A stretch of DNA of 64,000 nt, from positions 21,613,501-21,677,500 of the forward strand of contig NC_079881.1 of NCBI RefSeq assembly GCF_029227915.1, given 5' to 3'. The translations under genes were made by a program, and so were the position numbers. The DNA comes from Hydractinia symbiolongicarpus (Eukaryota > Cnidaria > Hydrozoa > Anthoathecata > Hydractiniidae). The notes below the pieces were generated by a model, which was not told the origin of the DNA, ran no database searches, and saw only the letters and a program-made list of their open reading frames with translations. This document shows positions 10,663 through 23,478 of this stretch, piece by piece (position 1 is the stretch's first letter; each line of letters starts with the position of its first letter).

Positions 10663-10803
10663 AGCTTTGCGCAGTGGCATTACCATAGCCAATGAGGTTT
10701 AACCGAGGCGTGGTGATTGCTAATTGAAAACTTTTCCCAATATCCCGCATGACGGCGTGAAACATCGCCGGCGTTGCAATATTTGGAGGTTCCCACTGGG
10801 ACC
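10663..10803 (+). ncRNA. U4: U4 snRNA, copy 21
   Basis: Same as copy 2; consensus spacer. Confidence 0.95.
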
Positions 10804-11196
10804 ATGCCTAAAAATAGAAATCTGCTGAGCTCACGAAGACTGCGTCGAATGCAAGAAAAGCGCAAAAATTCTTGTTTGCTCGCTTCCGGATGGAGAAGAA
10901 CCCTTTCGTGTAAAGCAGGACACATTATGCATCGCCTCTTTTCAACGCAACTGGTCACTTCCGCAGACGGTGGGCATTCTAGGTGTAAATGGCGAATCAG
11001 TGGTGGAGACAAAGCGCTCGTTGCGGCACTGGCCCTTACTCTCACGACGACAACGGACACTTGTCTTAGTTCGGCTATGAATATGAAAACTGTTTAAGTG
11101 GCACAAGGGAAAGGCGAGATGGGGACCAAAATGCCGTAACCACAAGCAATCGATAACGTTAAAGAAGCACGCGATGGTTGCCGCTCTTGTTGGCTT

Positions 11197-11337
11197 AGCT
11201 TTGCGCAGTGGCATTACCATAGCCAATGAGGTTTAACCGAGGCGTGGTGATTGCTAATTGAAAACTTTTCCCAATATCCCGCATGACGGCGTGAAACATC
11301 GCCGGCGTTGCAATATTTGGAGGTTCCCACTGGGACC
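11197..11337 (+). ncRNA. U4: U4 snRNA, copy 22
   Basis: Same as copy 2. Spacer has T350C. Confidence 0.95.
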
Positions 11338-11730
11338 ATGCCTAAAAATAGAAATCTGCTGAGCTCACGAAGACTGCGTCGAATGCAAGAAAAGCGCAAA
11401 AATTCTTGTTTGCTCGCTTCCGGATGGAGAAGAACCCTTTCGTGTAAAGCAGGACACATTATGCATCGCCTCTTTTCAACGCAACTGGTCACTTCCGCAG
11501 ACGGTGGGCATTCTAGGTGTAAATGGCGAATCAGTGGTGGAGACAAAGCGCTCGTTGCGGCACCGGCCCTTACTCTCACGACGACAACGGACACTTGTCT
11601 TAGTTCGGCTATGAATATGAAAACTGTTTAAGTGGCACAAGGGAAAGGCGAGATGGGGACCAAAATGCCGTAACCACAAGCAATCGATAACGTTAAAGAA
11701 GCACGCGATGGTTGCCGCTCTTGTTGGCTT

Positions 11731-11871
11731 AGCTTTGCGCAGTGGCATTACCATAGCCAATGAGGTTTAACCGAGGCGTGGTGATTGCTAATTGAAAACT
11801 TTTCCCAATATCCCGCATGACGGCGTGAAACATCGCCGGCGTTGCAATATTTGGAGGTTCCCACTGGGACC
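11731..11871 (+). ncRNA. U4: U4 snRNA, copy 23
   Basis: Same as copy 2. Spacer has private G289A. Confidence 0.95.
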
Positions 11872-12264
11872 ATGCCTAAAAATAGAAATCTGCTGAGCTC
11901 ACGAAGACTGCGTCGAATGCAAGAAAAGCGCAAAAATTCTTGTTTGCTCGCTTCCGGATGGAGAAGAACCCTTTCGTGTAAAGCAGGACACATTATGCAT
12001 CGCCTCTTTTCAACGCAACTGGTCACTTCCGCAGACAGTGGGCATTCTAGGTGTAAATGGCGAATCAGTGGTGGAGACAAAGCGCTCGTTGCGGCACTGG
12101 CCCTTACTCTCACGACGACAACGGACACTTGTCTTAGTTCGGCTATGAATATGAAAACTGTTTAAGTGGCACAAGGGAAAGGCGAGATGGGGACCAAAAT
12201 GCCGTAACCACAAGCAATCGATAACGTTAAAGAAGCACGCGATGGTTGCCGCTCTTGTTGGCTT

Positions 12265-12405
12265 AGCTTTGCGCAGTGGCATTACCATAGCCAATGAGGT
12301 TTAACCGAGGCGTGGTGATTGCTAATTGAAAACTTTTCCCAATATCCCGCATGACGGCGTGAAACATCGCCGGCGTTGCAATATTTGGAGGTTCCCACTG
12401 GGACC
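12265..12405 (+). ncRNA. U4: U4 snRNA, copy 24
   Basis: Same as copy 2. Spacer has private T204C. Confidence 0.95.
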
Positions 12406-12798
12406 ATGCCTAAAAATAGAAATCTGCTGAGCTCACGAAGACTGCGTCGAATGCAAGAAAAGCGCAAAAATTCTTGTTTGCTCGCCTCCGGATGGAGAAG
12501 AACCCTTTCGTGTAAAGCAGGACACATTATGCATCGCCTCTTTTCAACGCAACTGGTCACTTCCGCAGACGGTGGGCATTCTAGGTGTAAATGGCGAATC
12601 AGTGGTGGAGACAAAGCGCTCGTTGCGGCACTGGCCCTTACTCTCACGACGACAACGGACACTTGTCTTAGTTCGGCTATGAATATGAAAACTGTTTAAG
12701 TGGCACAAGGGAAAGGCGAGATGGGGACCAAAATGCCGTAACCACAAGCAATCGATAACGTTAAAGAAGCACGCGATGGTTGCCGCTCTTGTTGGCTT

Positions 12799-12939
12799 AG
12801 CTTTGCGCAGTGGCATTACCATAGCCAATGAGGTTTAACCGAGGCGTGGTGATTGCTAATTGAAAACTTTTCCCAATATCCCGCATGACGGCGTGAAACA
12901 TCGCCGGCGTTGCAATATTTGGAGGTTCCCACTGGGACC
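12799..12939 (+). ncRNA. U4: U4 snRNA, copy 25
   Basis: Same as copy 2. Spacer has T350C. Starts the block resembling units 7-10. Confidence 0.95.
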
Positions 12940-13332
12940 ATGCCTAAAAATAGAAATCTGCTGAGCTCACGAAGACTGCGTCGAATGCAAGAAAAGCGCA
13001 AAAATTCTTGTTTGCTCGCTTCCGGATGGAGAAGAACCCTTTCGTGTAAAGCAGGACACATTATGCATCGCCTCTTTTCAACGCAACTGGTCACTTCCGC
13101 AGACGGTGGGCATTCTAGGTGTAAATGGCGAATCAGTGGTGGAGACAAAGCGCTCGTTGCGGCACCGGCCCTTACTCTCACGACGACAACGGACACTTGT
13201 CTTAGTTCGGCTATGAATATGAAAACTGTTTAAGTGGCACAAGGGAAAGGCGAGATGGGGACCAAAATGCCGTAACCACAAGCAATCGATAACGTTAAAG
13301 AAGCACGCGATGGTTGCCGCTCTTGTTGGCTT

Positions 13333-13473
13333 AGCTTTGCGCAGTGGCATTACCATAGCCAATGAGGTTTAACCGAGGCGTGGTGATTGCTAATTGAAAA
13401 CTTTTCCCAATATCCCGCATGACGGCGTGAAACATCGCCGGCGTTGCAATATTTGGAGGTTCCCACTGGGACC
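13333..13473 (+). ncRNA. U4: U4 snRNA, copy 26
   Basis: Same as copy 2. Spacer has T350C and a private T to A in the CTCTTTTC tract (13610). Confidence 0.95.
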
Positions 13474-13866
13474 ATGCCTAAAAATAGAAATCTGCTGAGC
13501 TCACGAAGACTGCGTCGAATGCAAGAAAAGCGCAAAAATTCTTGTTTGCTCGCTTCCGGATGGAGAAGAACCCTTTCGTGTAAAGCAGGACACATTATGC
13601 ATCGCCTCTATTCAACGCAACTGGTCACTTCCGCAGACGGTGGGCATTCTAGGTGTAAATGGCGAATCAGTGGTGGAGACAAAGCGCTCGTTGCGGCACC
13701 GGCCCTTACTCTCACGACGACAACGGACACTTGTCTTAGTTCGGCTATGAATATGAAAACTGTTTAAGTGGCACAAGGGAAAGGCGAGATGGGGACCAAA
13801 ATGCCGTAACCACAAGCAATCGATAACGTTAAAGAAGCACGCGATGGTTGCCGCTCTTGTTGGCTT

Positions 13867-14007
13867 AGCTTTGCGCAGTGGCATTACCATAGCCAATGAG
13901 GTTTAACCGAGGCGTGGTGATTGCTAATTGAAAACTTTTCCCAATATCCCGCATGACGGCGTGAAACATCGCTGGCGTTGCAATATTTGGAGGTTCCCAC
14001 TGGGACC
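13867..14007 (+). ncRNA. U4: U4 snRNA, copy 27 (variant)
   Basis: C107T (13973), a wobble pair in the central stem, plus spacer T350C, exactly as in unit 9. Confidence 0.94.
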
Positions 14008-14400
14008 ATGCCTAAAAATAGAAATCTGCTGAGCTCACGAAGACTGCGTCGAATGCAAGAAAAGCGCAAAAATTCTTGTTTGCTCGCTTCCGGATGGAGA
14101 AGAACCCTTTCGTGTAAAGCAGGACACATTATGCATCGCCTCTTTTCAACGCAACTGGTCACTTCCGCAGACGGTGGGCATTCTAGGTGTAAATGGCGAA
14201 TCAGTGGTGGAGACAAAGCGCTCGTTGCGGCACCGGCCCTTACTCTCACGACGACAACGGACACTTGTCTTAGTTCGGCTATGAATATGAAAACTGTTTA
14301 AGTGGCACAAGGGAAAGGCGAGATGGGGACCAAAATGCCGTAACCACAAGCAATCGATAACGTTAAAGAAGCACGCGATGGTTGCCGCTCTTGTTGGCTT

Positions 14401-14541
14401 AGCTTTGCGCAGTGGCATTACCATAGCCAATGAGGTTTAACCGAGGCGTGGTGATTGCTAATTGAAAACTTTTCCCAATATCCCGCATGACGGCGTGAAA
14501 CATCGCCGGCGTTGCAATATTTGGAGGTTCCCACTGGGACC
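14401..14541 (+). ncRNA. U4: U4 snRNA, copy 28
   Basis: Same as copy 2. Spacer has C166G with A265G, the pair also seen in unit 50. Confidence 0.95.
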
Positions 14542-14934
14542 ATGCCTAAAAATAGAAATCTGCTGAGCTCACGAAGACTGCGTGGAATGCAAGAAAAGCG
14601 CAAAAATTCTTGTTTGCTCGCTTCCGGATGGAGAAGAACCCTTTCGTGTAAAGCAGGACACATTATGCATCGCCTCTTTTCAGCGCAACTGGTCACTTCC
14701 GCAGACGGTGGGCATTCTAGGTGTAAATGGCGAATCAGTGGTGGAGACAAAGCGCTCGTTGCGGCACTGGCCCTTACTCTCACGACGACAACGGACACTT
14801 GTCTTAGTTCGGCTATGAATATGAAAACTGTTTAAGTGGCACAAGGGAAAGGCGAGATGGGGACCAAAATGCCGTAACCACAAGCAATCGATAACGTTAA
14901 AGAAGCACGCGATGGTTGCCGCTCTTGTTGGCTT

Positions 14935-15075
14935 AGCTTTGCGCAGTGGCATTACCATAGCCAATGAGGTTTAACCGAGGCGTGGTGATTGCTAATTGAA
15001 AACTTTTCCCAATATCCCGCATGACGGCGTGAAACATCGCCGGCGTTGCAATATTTGGAGGTTCCCACTGGGACC
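14935..15075 (+). ncRNA. U4: U4 snRNA, copy 29
   Basis: Same as copy 2; consensus spacer. Confidence 0.95.
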
Positions 15076-15468
15076 ATGCCTAAAAATAGAAATCTGCTGA
15101 GCTCACGAAGACTGCGTCGAATGCAAGAAAAGCGCAAAAATTCTTGTTTGCTCGCTTCCGGATGGAGAAGAACCCTTTCGTGTAAAGCAGGACACATTAT
15201 GCATCGCCTCTTTTCAACGCAACTGGTCACTTCCGCAGACGGTGGGCATTCTAGGTGTAAATGGCGAATCAGTGGTGGAGACAAAGCGCTCGTTGCGGCA
15301 CTGGCCCTTACTCTCACGACGACAACGGACACTTGTCTTAGTTCGGCTATGAATATGAAAACTGTTTAAGTGGCACAAGGGAAAGGCGAGATGGGGACCA
15401 AAATGCCGTAACCACAAGCAATCGATAACGTTAAAGAAGCACGCGATGGTTGCCGCTCTTGTTGGCTT

Positions 15469-15609
15469 AGCTTTGCGCAGTGGCATTACCATAGCCAATG
15501 AGGTTTAACCGAGGCGTGGTGATTGCTAATTGAAAACTTTTCCCAATATCCCGCATGACGGCGTGAAACATCGCCGGCGTTGCAATATTTGGAGGTTCCC
15601 ACTGGGACC
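15469..15609 (+). ncRNA. U4: U4 snRNA, copy 30
   Basis: Same as copy 2; consensus spacer. Confidence 0.95.
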
Positions 15610-16002
15610 ATGCCTAAAAATAGAAATCTGCTGAGCTCACGAAGACTGCGTCGAATGCAAGAAAAGCGCAAAAATTCTTGTTTGCTCGCTTCCGGATGGA
15701 GAAGAACCCTTTCGTGTAAAGCAGGACACATTATGCATCGCCTCTTTTCAACGCAACTGGTCACTTCCGCAGACGGTGGGCATTCTAGGTGTAAATGGCG
15801 AATCAGTGGTGGAGACAAAGCGCTCGTTGCGGCACTGGCCCTTACTCTCACGACGACAACGGACACTTGTCTTAGTTCGGCTATGAATATGAAAACTGTT
15901 TAAGTGGCACAAGGGAAAGGCGAGATGGGGACCAAAATGCCGTAACCACAAGCAATCGATAACGTTAAAGAAGCACGCGATGGTTGCCGCTCTTGTTGGC
16001 TT

Positions 16003-16143
16003 AGCTTTGCGCAGTGGCATTACCATAGCCAATGAGGTTTAACCGAGGCGTGGTGATTGCTAATTGAAAACTTTTCCCAATATCCCGCATGACGGCGTGA
16101 AACATCGCCGGCGTTGCAATATTTGGAGGTTCCCACTGGGACC
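16003..16143 (+). ncRNA. U4: U4 snRNA, copy 31
   Basis: Same as copy 2; consensus spacer. Confidence 0.95.
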
Positions 16144-16536
16144 ATGCCTAAAAATAGAAATCTGCTGAGCTCACGAAGACTGCGTCGAATGCAAGAAAAG
16201 CGCAAAAATTCTTGTTTGCTCGCTTCCGGATGGAGAAGAACCCTTTCGTGTAAAGCAGGACACATTATGCATCGCCTCTTTTCAACGCAACTGGTCACTT
16301 CCGCAGACGGTGGGCATTCTAGGTGTAAATGGCGAATCAGTGGTGGAGACAAAGCGCTCGTTGCGGCACTGGCCCTTACTCTCACGACGACAACGGACAC
16401 TTGTCTTAGTTCGGCTATGAATATGAAAACTGTTTAAGTGGCACAAGGGAAAGGCGAGATGGGGACCAAAATGCCGTAACCACAAGCAATCGATAACGTT
16501 AAAGAAGCACGCGATGGTTGCCGCTCTTGTTGGCTT

Positions 16537-16677
16537 AGCTTTGCGCAGTGGCATTACCATAGCCAATGTGGTTTAACCAAGGCGTGGTGATTGCTAATTG
16601 AAAACTTTTCCCAATATCCCGCATGACGGCGTGAAACATCGCCGGCGTTGCAATATTTGGAGGTTCCCACTGGGACC
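16537..16677 (+). ncRNA. U4: U4 snRNA, copy 32 (kink-turn double variant)
   Basis: A33T (16569) and G43A (16579) replace both partners of the A33-G43 sheared pair of the kink-turn with U and A, which could form a Watson-Crick pair. The G32-A44 pair is untouched. Snu13 binding may be changed. The copy is otherwise intact and is not called a pseudogene. Confidence 0.9.
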
Positions 16678-17070
16678 ATGCCTAAAAATAGAAATCTGCT
16701 GAGCTCACGAAGACTGCGTCGAATGCAAGAAAAGCGCAAAAATTCTTGTTTGCTCGCTTCCGGATGGAGAAGAACCCTTTCGTGTAAAGCAGGACACATT
16801 ATGCATCGCCTCTTTTCAACGCAACTGGTCACTTCCGCAGACGGTGGGCATTCTAGGTGTAAATGGCGAATCAGTGGTGGAGACAAAGCGCTCGTTGCGG
16901 CACTGGCCCTTACTCTCACGACGACAACGGACACTTGTCTTAGTTCGGCTATGAATATGAAAACTGTTTAAGTGGCACAAGGGAAAGGCGAGATGGGGAC
17001 CAAAATGCCGTAACCACAAGCAATCGATAACGTTAAAGAAGCACGCGATGGTTGCCGCTCTTGTTGGCTT

Positions 17071-17211
17071 AGCTTTGCGCAGTGGCATTACCATAGCCAA
17101 TGAGGTTTAACCGAGGCGTGGTGATTGCTAATTGAAAACTTTTCCCAATATCCCGCATGACGGCGTGAAACATCGCCGGCGTTGCAATATTTGGAGGTTC
17201 CCACTGGGACC
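17071..17211 (+). ncRNA. U4: U4 snRNA, copy 33
   Basis: Same as copy 2. Spacer has T200C and T350C, both shared with unit 51, and a private C to A at 17346. Confidence 0.95.
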
Positions 17212-17604
17212 ATGCCTAAAAATAGAAATCTGCTGAGCTCACGAAGACTGCGTCGAATGCAAGAAAAGCGCAAAAATTCTTGTTTGCCCGCTTCCGGATG
17301 GAGAAGAACCCTTTCGTGTAAAGCAGGACACATTATGCATCGCCTATTTTCAACGCAACTGGTCACTTCCGCAGACGGTGGGCATTCTAGGTGTAAATGG
17401 CGAATCAGTGGTGGAGACAAAGCGCTCGTTGCGGCACCGGCCCTTACTCTCACGACGACAACGGACACTTGTCTTAGTTCGGCTATGAATATGAAAACTG
17501 TTTAAGTGGCACAAGGGAAAGGCGAGATGGGGACCAAAATGCCGTAACCACAAGCAATCGATAACGTTAAAGAAGCACGCGATGGTTGCCGCTCTTGTTG
17601 GCTT

Positions 17605-17745
17605 AGCTTTGCGCAGTGGCATTACCATAGCCAATGAGGTTTAACCGAGGCGTGGTGATTGCTAATTGAAAACTTTTCCCAATATCCCGCATGACGGCGT
17701 GAAACATCGCCGGCGTTGCAATATTTGGAGGTTCCCACTGGGACC
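17605..17745 (+). ncRNA. U4: U4 snRNA, copy 34
   Basis: Same as copy 2; consensus spacer. Confidence 0.95.
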
Positions 17746-18138
17746 ATGCCTAAAAATAGAAATCTGCTGAGCTCACGAAGACTGCGTCGAATGCAAGAAA
17801 AGCGCAAAAATTCTTGTTTGCTCGCTTCCGGATGGAGAAGAACCCTTTCGTGTAAAGCAGGACACATTATGCATCGCCTCTTTTCAACGCAACTGGTCAC
17901 TTCCGCAGACGGTGGGCATTCTAGGTGTAAATGGCGAATCAGTGGTGGAGACAAAGCGCTCGTTGCGGCACTGGCCCTTACTCTCACGACGACAACGGAC
18001 ACTTGTCTTAGTTCGGCTATGAATATGAAAACTGTTTAAGTGGCACAAGGGAAAGGCGAGATGGGGACCAAAATGCCGTAACCACAAGCAATCGATAACG
18101 TTAAAGAAGCACGCGATGGTTGCCGCTCTTGTTGGCTT

Positions 18139-18279
18139 AGCTTTGCGCAGTGGCATTACCATAGCCAATGAGGTTTAACCGAGGCGTGGTGATTGCTAAT
18201 TGAAAACTTTTCCCAATATCCCGCATGACGGCGTGAAACATCGCCGGCGTTGCAATATTTGGAGGTTCCCACTGGGACC
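18139..18279 (+). ncRNA. U4: U4 snRNA, copy 35
   Basis: Same as copy 2. Spacer has T350C. Confidence 0.95.
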
Positions 18280-18672
18280 ATGCCTAAAAATAGAAATCTG
18301 CTGAGCTCACGAAGACTGCGTCGAATGCAAGAAAAGCGCAAAAATTCTTGTTTGCTCGCTTCCGGATGGAGAAGAACCCTTTCGTGTAAAGCAGGACACA
18401 TTATGCATCGCCTCTTTTCAACGCAACTGGTCACTTCCGCAGACGGTGGGCATTCTAGGTGTAAATGGCGAATCAGTGGTGGAGACAAAGCGCTCGTTGC
18501 GGCACCGGCCCTTACTCTCACGACGACAACGGACACTTGTCTTAGTTCGGCTATGAATATGAAAACTGTTTAAGTGGCACAAGGGAAAGGCGAGATGGGG
18601 ACCAAAATGCCGTAACCACAAGCAATCGATAACGTTAAAGAAGCACGCGATGGTTGCCGCTCTTGTTGGCTT

Positions 18673-18813
18673 AGCTTTGCGCAGTGGCATTACCATAGCC
18701 AATGAGGTTTAACCGAGGCGTGGTGATTGCTAATTGAAAACTTTTCCCAATATCCCGCATGACGGCGTGAAACATCGCCGGCGTTGCAATATTTGGAGGT
18801 TCCCACTGGGACC
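18673..18813 (+). ncRNA. U4: U4 snRNA, copy 36
   Basis: Same as copy 2; consensus spacer between two T350C units. Confidence 0.95.
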
Positions 18814-19206
18814 ATGCCTAAAAATAGAAATCTGCTGAGCTCACGAAGACTGCGTCGAATGCAAGAAAAGCGCAAAAATTCTTGTTTGCTCGCTTCCGGA
18901 TGGAGAAGAACCCTTTCGTGTAAAGCAGGACACATTATGCATCGCCTCTTTTCAACGCAACTGGTCACTTCCGCAGACGGTGGGCATTCTAGGTGTAAAT
19001 GGCGAATCAGTGGTGGAGACAAAGCGCTCGTTGCGGCACTGGCCCTTACTCTCACGACGACAACGGACACTTGTCTTAGTTCGGCTATGAATATGAAAAC
19101 TGTTTAAGTGGCACAAGGGAAAGGCGAGATGGGGACCAAAATGCCGTAACCACAAGCAATCGATAACGTTAAAGAAGCACGCGATGGTTGCCGCTCTTGT
19201 TGGCTT

Positions 19207-19347
19207 AGCTTTGCGCAGTGGCATTACCATAGCCAATGAGGTTTAACCGAGGCGTGGTGATTGCTAATTGAAAACTTTTCCCAATATCCCGCATGACGGC
19301 GTGAAACATCGCCGGCGTTGCAATATTTGGAGGTTCCCACTGGGACC
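19207..19347 (+). ncRNA. U4: U4 snRNA, copy 37
   Basis: Same as copy 2. Spacer has T350C; first of four such units in a row. Confidence 0.95.
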
Positions 19348-19740
19348 ATGCCTAAAAATAGAAATCTGCTGAGCTCACGAAGACTGCGTCGAATGCAAGA
19401 AAAGCGCAAAAATTCTTGTTTGCTCGCTTCCGGATGGAGAAGAACCCTTTCGTGTAAAGCAGGACACATTATGCATCGCCTCTTTTCAACGCAACTGGTC
19501 ACTTCCGCAGACGGTGGGCATTCTAGGTGTAAATGGCGAATCAGTGGTGGAGACAAAGCGCTCGTTGCGGCACCGGCCCTTACTCTCACGACGACAACGG
19601 ACACTTGTCTTAGTTCGGCTATGAATATGAAAACTGTTTAAGTGGCACAAGGGAAAGGCGAGATGGGGACCAAAATGCCGTAACCACAAGCAATCGATAA
19701 CGTTAAAGAAGCACGCGATGGTTGCCGCTCTTGTTGGCTT

Positions 19741-19881
19741 AGCTTTGCGCAGTGGCATTACCATAGCCAATGAGGTTTAACCGAGGCGTGGTGATTGCTA
19801 ATTGAAAACTTTTCCCAATATCCCGCATGACGGCGTGAAACATCGCCGGCGTTGCAATATTTGGAGGTTCCCACTGGGACC
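19741..19881 (+). ncRNA. U4: U4 snRNA, copy 38
   Basis: Same as copy 2. Spacer has T350C. Confidence 0.95.
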
Positions 19882-20274
19882 ATGCCTAAAAATAGAAATC
19901 TGCTGAGCTCACGAAGACTGCGTCGAATGCAAGAAAAGCGCAAAAATTCTTGTTTGCTCGCTTCCGGATGGAGAAGAACCCTTTCGTGTAAAGCAGGACA
20001 CATTATGCATCGCCTCTTTTCAACGCAACTGGTCACTTCCGCAGACGGTGGGCATTCTAGGTGTAAATGGCGAATCAGTGGTGGAGACAAAGCGCTCGTT
20101 GCGGCACCGGCCCTTACTCTCACGACGACAACGGACACTTGTCTTAGTTCGGCTATGAATATGAAAACTGTTTAAGTGGCACAAGGGAAAGGCGAGATGG
20201 GGACCAAAATGCCGTAACCACAAGCAATCGATAACGTTAAAGAAGCACGCGATGGTTGCCGCTCTTGTTGGCTT

Positions 20275-20415
20275 AGCTTTGCGCAGTGGCATTACCATAG
20301 CCAATGAGGTTTAACCGAGGCGTGGTGATTGCTAATTGAAAACTTTTCCCAATATCCCGCATGACGGCGTGAAACATCGCCGGCGTTGCAATATTTGGAG
20401 GTTCCCACTGGGACC
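20275..20415 (+). ncRNA. U4: U4 snRNA, copy 39
   Basis: Same as copy 2. Spacer has T350C. Confidence 0.95.
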
Positions 20416-20808
20416 ATGCCTAAAAATAGAAATCTGCTGAGCTCACGAAGACTGCGTCGAATGCAAGAAAAGCGCAAAAATTCTTGTTTGCTCGCTTCCG
20501 GATGGAGAAGAACCCTTTCGTGTAAAGCAGGACACATTATGCATCGCCTCTTTTCAACGCAACTGGTCACTTCCGCAGACGGTGGGCATTCTAGGTGTAA
20601 ATGGCGAATCAGTGGTGGAGACAAAGCGCTCGTTGCGGCACCGGCCCTTACTCTCACGACGACAACGGACACTTGTCTTAGTTCGGCTATGAATATGAAA
20701 ACTGTTTAAGTGGCACAAGGGAAAGGCGAGATGGGGACCAAAATGCCGTAACCACAAGCAATCGATAACGTTAAAGAAGCACGCGATGGTTGCCGCTCTT
20801 GTTGGCTT

Positions 20809-20949
20809 AGCTTTGCGCAGTGGCATTACCATAGCCAATGAGGTTTAACCGAGGCGTGGTGATTGCTAATTGAAAACTTTTCCCAATATCCCGCATGACG
20901 GCGTGAAACATCGCCGGCGTTGCAATATTTGGAGGTTCCCACTGGGACC
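20809..20949 (+). ncRNA. U4: U4 snRNA, copy 40
   Basis: Same as copy 2. Spacer has T350C and a private G to T at 21093. Confidence 0.95.
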
Positions 20950-21342
20950 ATGCCTAAAAATAGAAATCTGCTGAGCTCACGAAGACTGCGTCGAATGCAA
21001 GAAAAGCGCAAAAATTCTTGTTTGCTCGCTTCCGGATGGAGAAGAACCCTTTCGTGTAAAGCAGGACACATTATGCATCGCCTCTTTTCAACTCAACTGG
21101 TCACTTCCGCAGACGGTGGGCATTCTAGGTGTAAATGGCGAATCAGTGGTGGAGACAAAGCGCTCGTTGCGGCACCGGCCCTTACTCTCACGACGACAAC
21201 GGACACTTGTCTTAGTTCGGCTATGAATATGAAAACTGTTTAAGTGGCACAAGGGAAAGGCGAGATGGGGACCAAAATGCCGTAACCACAAGCAATCGAT
21301 AACGTTAAAGAAGCACGCGATGGTTGCCGCTCTTGTTGGCTT

Positions 21343-21483
21343 AGCTTTGCGCAGTGGCATTACCATAGCCAATGAGGTTTAACCGAGGCGTGGTGATTGC
21401 TAATTGAAAACTTTTCCCAATATCCCGCATGACGGCGTGAAACATCGCCGGCGTTGCAATATTTGGAGGTTCCCACTGGGACC
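21343..21483 (+). ncRNA. U4: U4 snRNA, copy 41
   Basis: Same as copy 2; consensus spacer. Confidence 0.95.
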
Positions 21484-21876
21484 ATGCCTAAAAATAGAAA
21501 TCTGCTGAGCTCACGAAGACTGCGTCGAATGCAAGAAAAGCGCAAAAATTCTTGTTTGCTCGCTTCCGGATGGAGAAGAACCCTTTCGTGTAAAGCAGGA
21601 CACATTATGCATCGCCTCTTTTCAACGCAACTGGTCACTTCCGCAGACGGTGGGCATTCTAGGTGTAAATGGCGAATCAGTGGTGGAGACAAAGCGCTCG
21701 TTGCGGCACTGGCCCTTACTCTCACGACGACAACGGACACTTGTCTTAGTTCGGCTATGAATATGAAAACTGTTTAAGTGGCACAAGGGAAAGGCGAGAT
21801 GGGGACCAAAATGCCGTAACCACAAGCAATCGATAACGTTAAAGAAGCACGCGATGGTTGCCGCTCTTGTTGGCTT

Positions 21877-22017
21877 AGCTTTGCGCAGTGGCATTACCAT
21901 AGCCAATGAGGTTTAACCGAGGCGTGGTGATTGCTAATTGAAAACTTTTCCCAATATCCCGCATGACGGCGTGAAACATCGCCGGCGTTGCAATATTTGG
22001 AGGTTCCCACTGGGACC
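21877..22017 (+). ncRNA. U4: U4 snRNA, copy 42
   Basis: Same as copy 2. Spacer has private C166T (22060) and a G to A at 22216, plus C504T and C514G, which mark the start of the 42-48 block. Confidence 0.95.
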
Positions 22018-22410
22018 ATGCCTAAAAATAGAAATCTGCTGAGCTCACGAAGACTGCGTTGAATGCAAGAAAAGCGCAAAAATTCTTGTTTGCTCGCTTC
22101 CGGATGGAGAAGAACCCTTTCGTGTAAAGCAGGACACATTATGCATCGCCTCTTTTCAACGCAACTGGTCACTTCCGCAGACGGTGGGCATTCTAGGTGT
22201 AAATGGCGAATCAGTAGTGGAGACAAAGCGCTCGTTGCGGCACTGGCCCTTACTCTCACGACGACAACGGACACTTGTCTTAGTTCGGCTATGAATATGA
22301 AAACTGTTTAAGTGGCACAAGGGAAAGGCGAGATGGGGACCAAAATGCCGTAACCACAAGCAATCGATAACGTTAAAGAAGCACGCGATGGTTGCCGTTC
22401 TTGTTGGGTT

Positions 22411-22551
22411 AGCTTTGCGCAGTGGCATTACCATAGCCAATGAGGTTTAACCGAGGCGTGGTGATTGCAAATTGAAAACTTTTCCCAATATCCCGCATGA
22501 CGGCGTGAAACATCGCCGGCGTTGCAATATTTGGAGGTTCCCACTGGGACC
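22411..22551 (+). ncRNA. U4: U4 snRNA, copy 43 (U6-pairing variant)
   Basis: T59A (22469) changes ATTGCTAAT to ATTGCAAAT in the middle of the segment that forms U4/U6 stem I, removing a U-A pair with U6. C504T and C514G follow in the spacer. The same combination is in units 59 and 73. Confidence 0.9.
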
Positions 22552-22944
22552 ATGCCTAAAAATAGAAATCTGCTGAGCTCACGAAGACTGCGTCGAATGC
22601 AAGAAAAGCGCAAAAATTCTTGTTTGCTCGCTTCCGGATGGAGAAGAACCCTTTCGTGTAAAGCAGGACACATTATGCATCGCCTCTTTTCAACGCAACT
22701 GGTCACTTCCGCAGACGGTGGGCATTCTAGGTGTAAATGGCGAATCAGTGGTGGAGACAAAGCGCTCGTTGCGGCACTGGCCCTTACTCTCACGACGACA
22801 ACGGACACTTGTCTTAGTTCGGCTATGAATATGAAAACTGTTTAAGTGGCACAAGGGAAAGGCGAGATGGGGACCAAAATGCCGTAACCACAAGCAATCG
22901 ATAACGTTAAAGAAGCACGCGATGGTTGCCGTTCTTGTTGGGTT

Positions 22945-23085
22945 AGCTTTGCGCAGTGGCATTACCATAGCCAATGAGGTTTAACCGAGGCGTGGTGATT
23001 GCTAATTGAAAACTTTTCCCAATATCCCGCATGACGGCGTGAAACATCGCCGGCGTTGTAATATTTGGAGGTTCTCACTGGGACC
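22945..23085 (+). ncRNA. U4: U4 snRNA, copy 44 (variant)
   Basis: C115T (23059) at the base of the central stem and C131T (23075) in the terminal hairpin both turn G-C into G-U. Spacer has C504T and T507C. Confidence 0.94.
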
Positions 23086-23478
23086 ATGCCTAAAAATAGA
23101 AATCTGCTGAGCTCACGAAGACTGCGTCGAATGCAAGAAAAGCGCAAAAATTCTTGTTTGCTCGCTTCCGGATGGAGAAGAACCCTTTCGTGTAAAGCAG
23201 GACACATTATGCATCGCCTCTTTTCAACGCAACTGGTCACTTCCGCAGACGGTGGGCATTCTAGGTGTAAATGGCGAATCAGTGGTGGAGACAAAGCGCT
23301 CGTTGCGGCACTGGCCCTTACTCTCACGACGACAACGGACACTTGTCTTAGTTCGGCTATGAATATGAAAACTGTTTAAGTGGCACAAGGGAAAGGCGAG
23401 ATGGGGACCAAAATGCCGTAACCACAAGCAATCGATAACGTTAAAGAAGCACGCGATGGTTGCCGTTCCTGTTGGCTT

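Larger units (their letters stand above)
12817..14952 (+). repeat. Higher-order block C2, units 25-28
   Basis: Repeats the marks of units 7-10, with C166G added in unit 28 and without C3A in the second unit. Confidence 0.75.
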
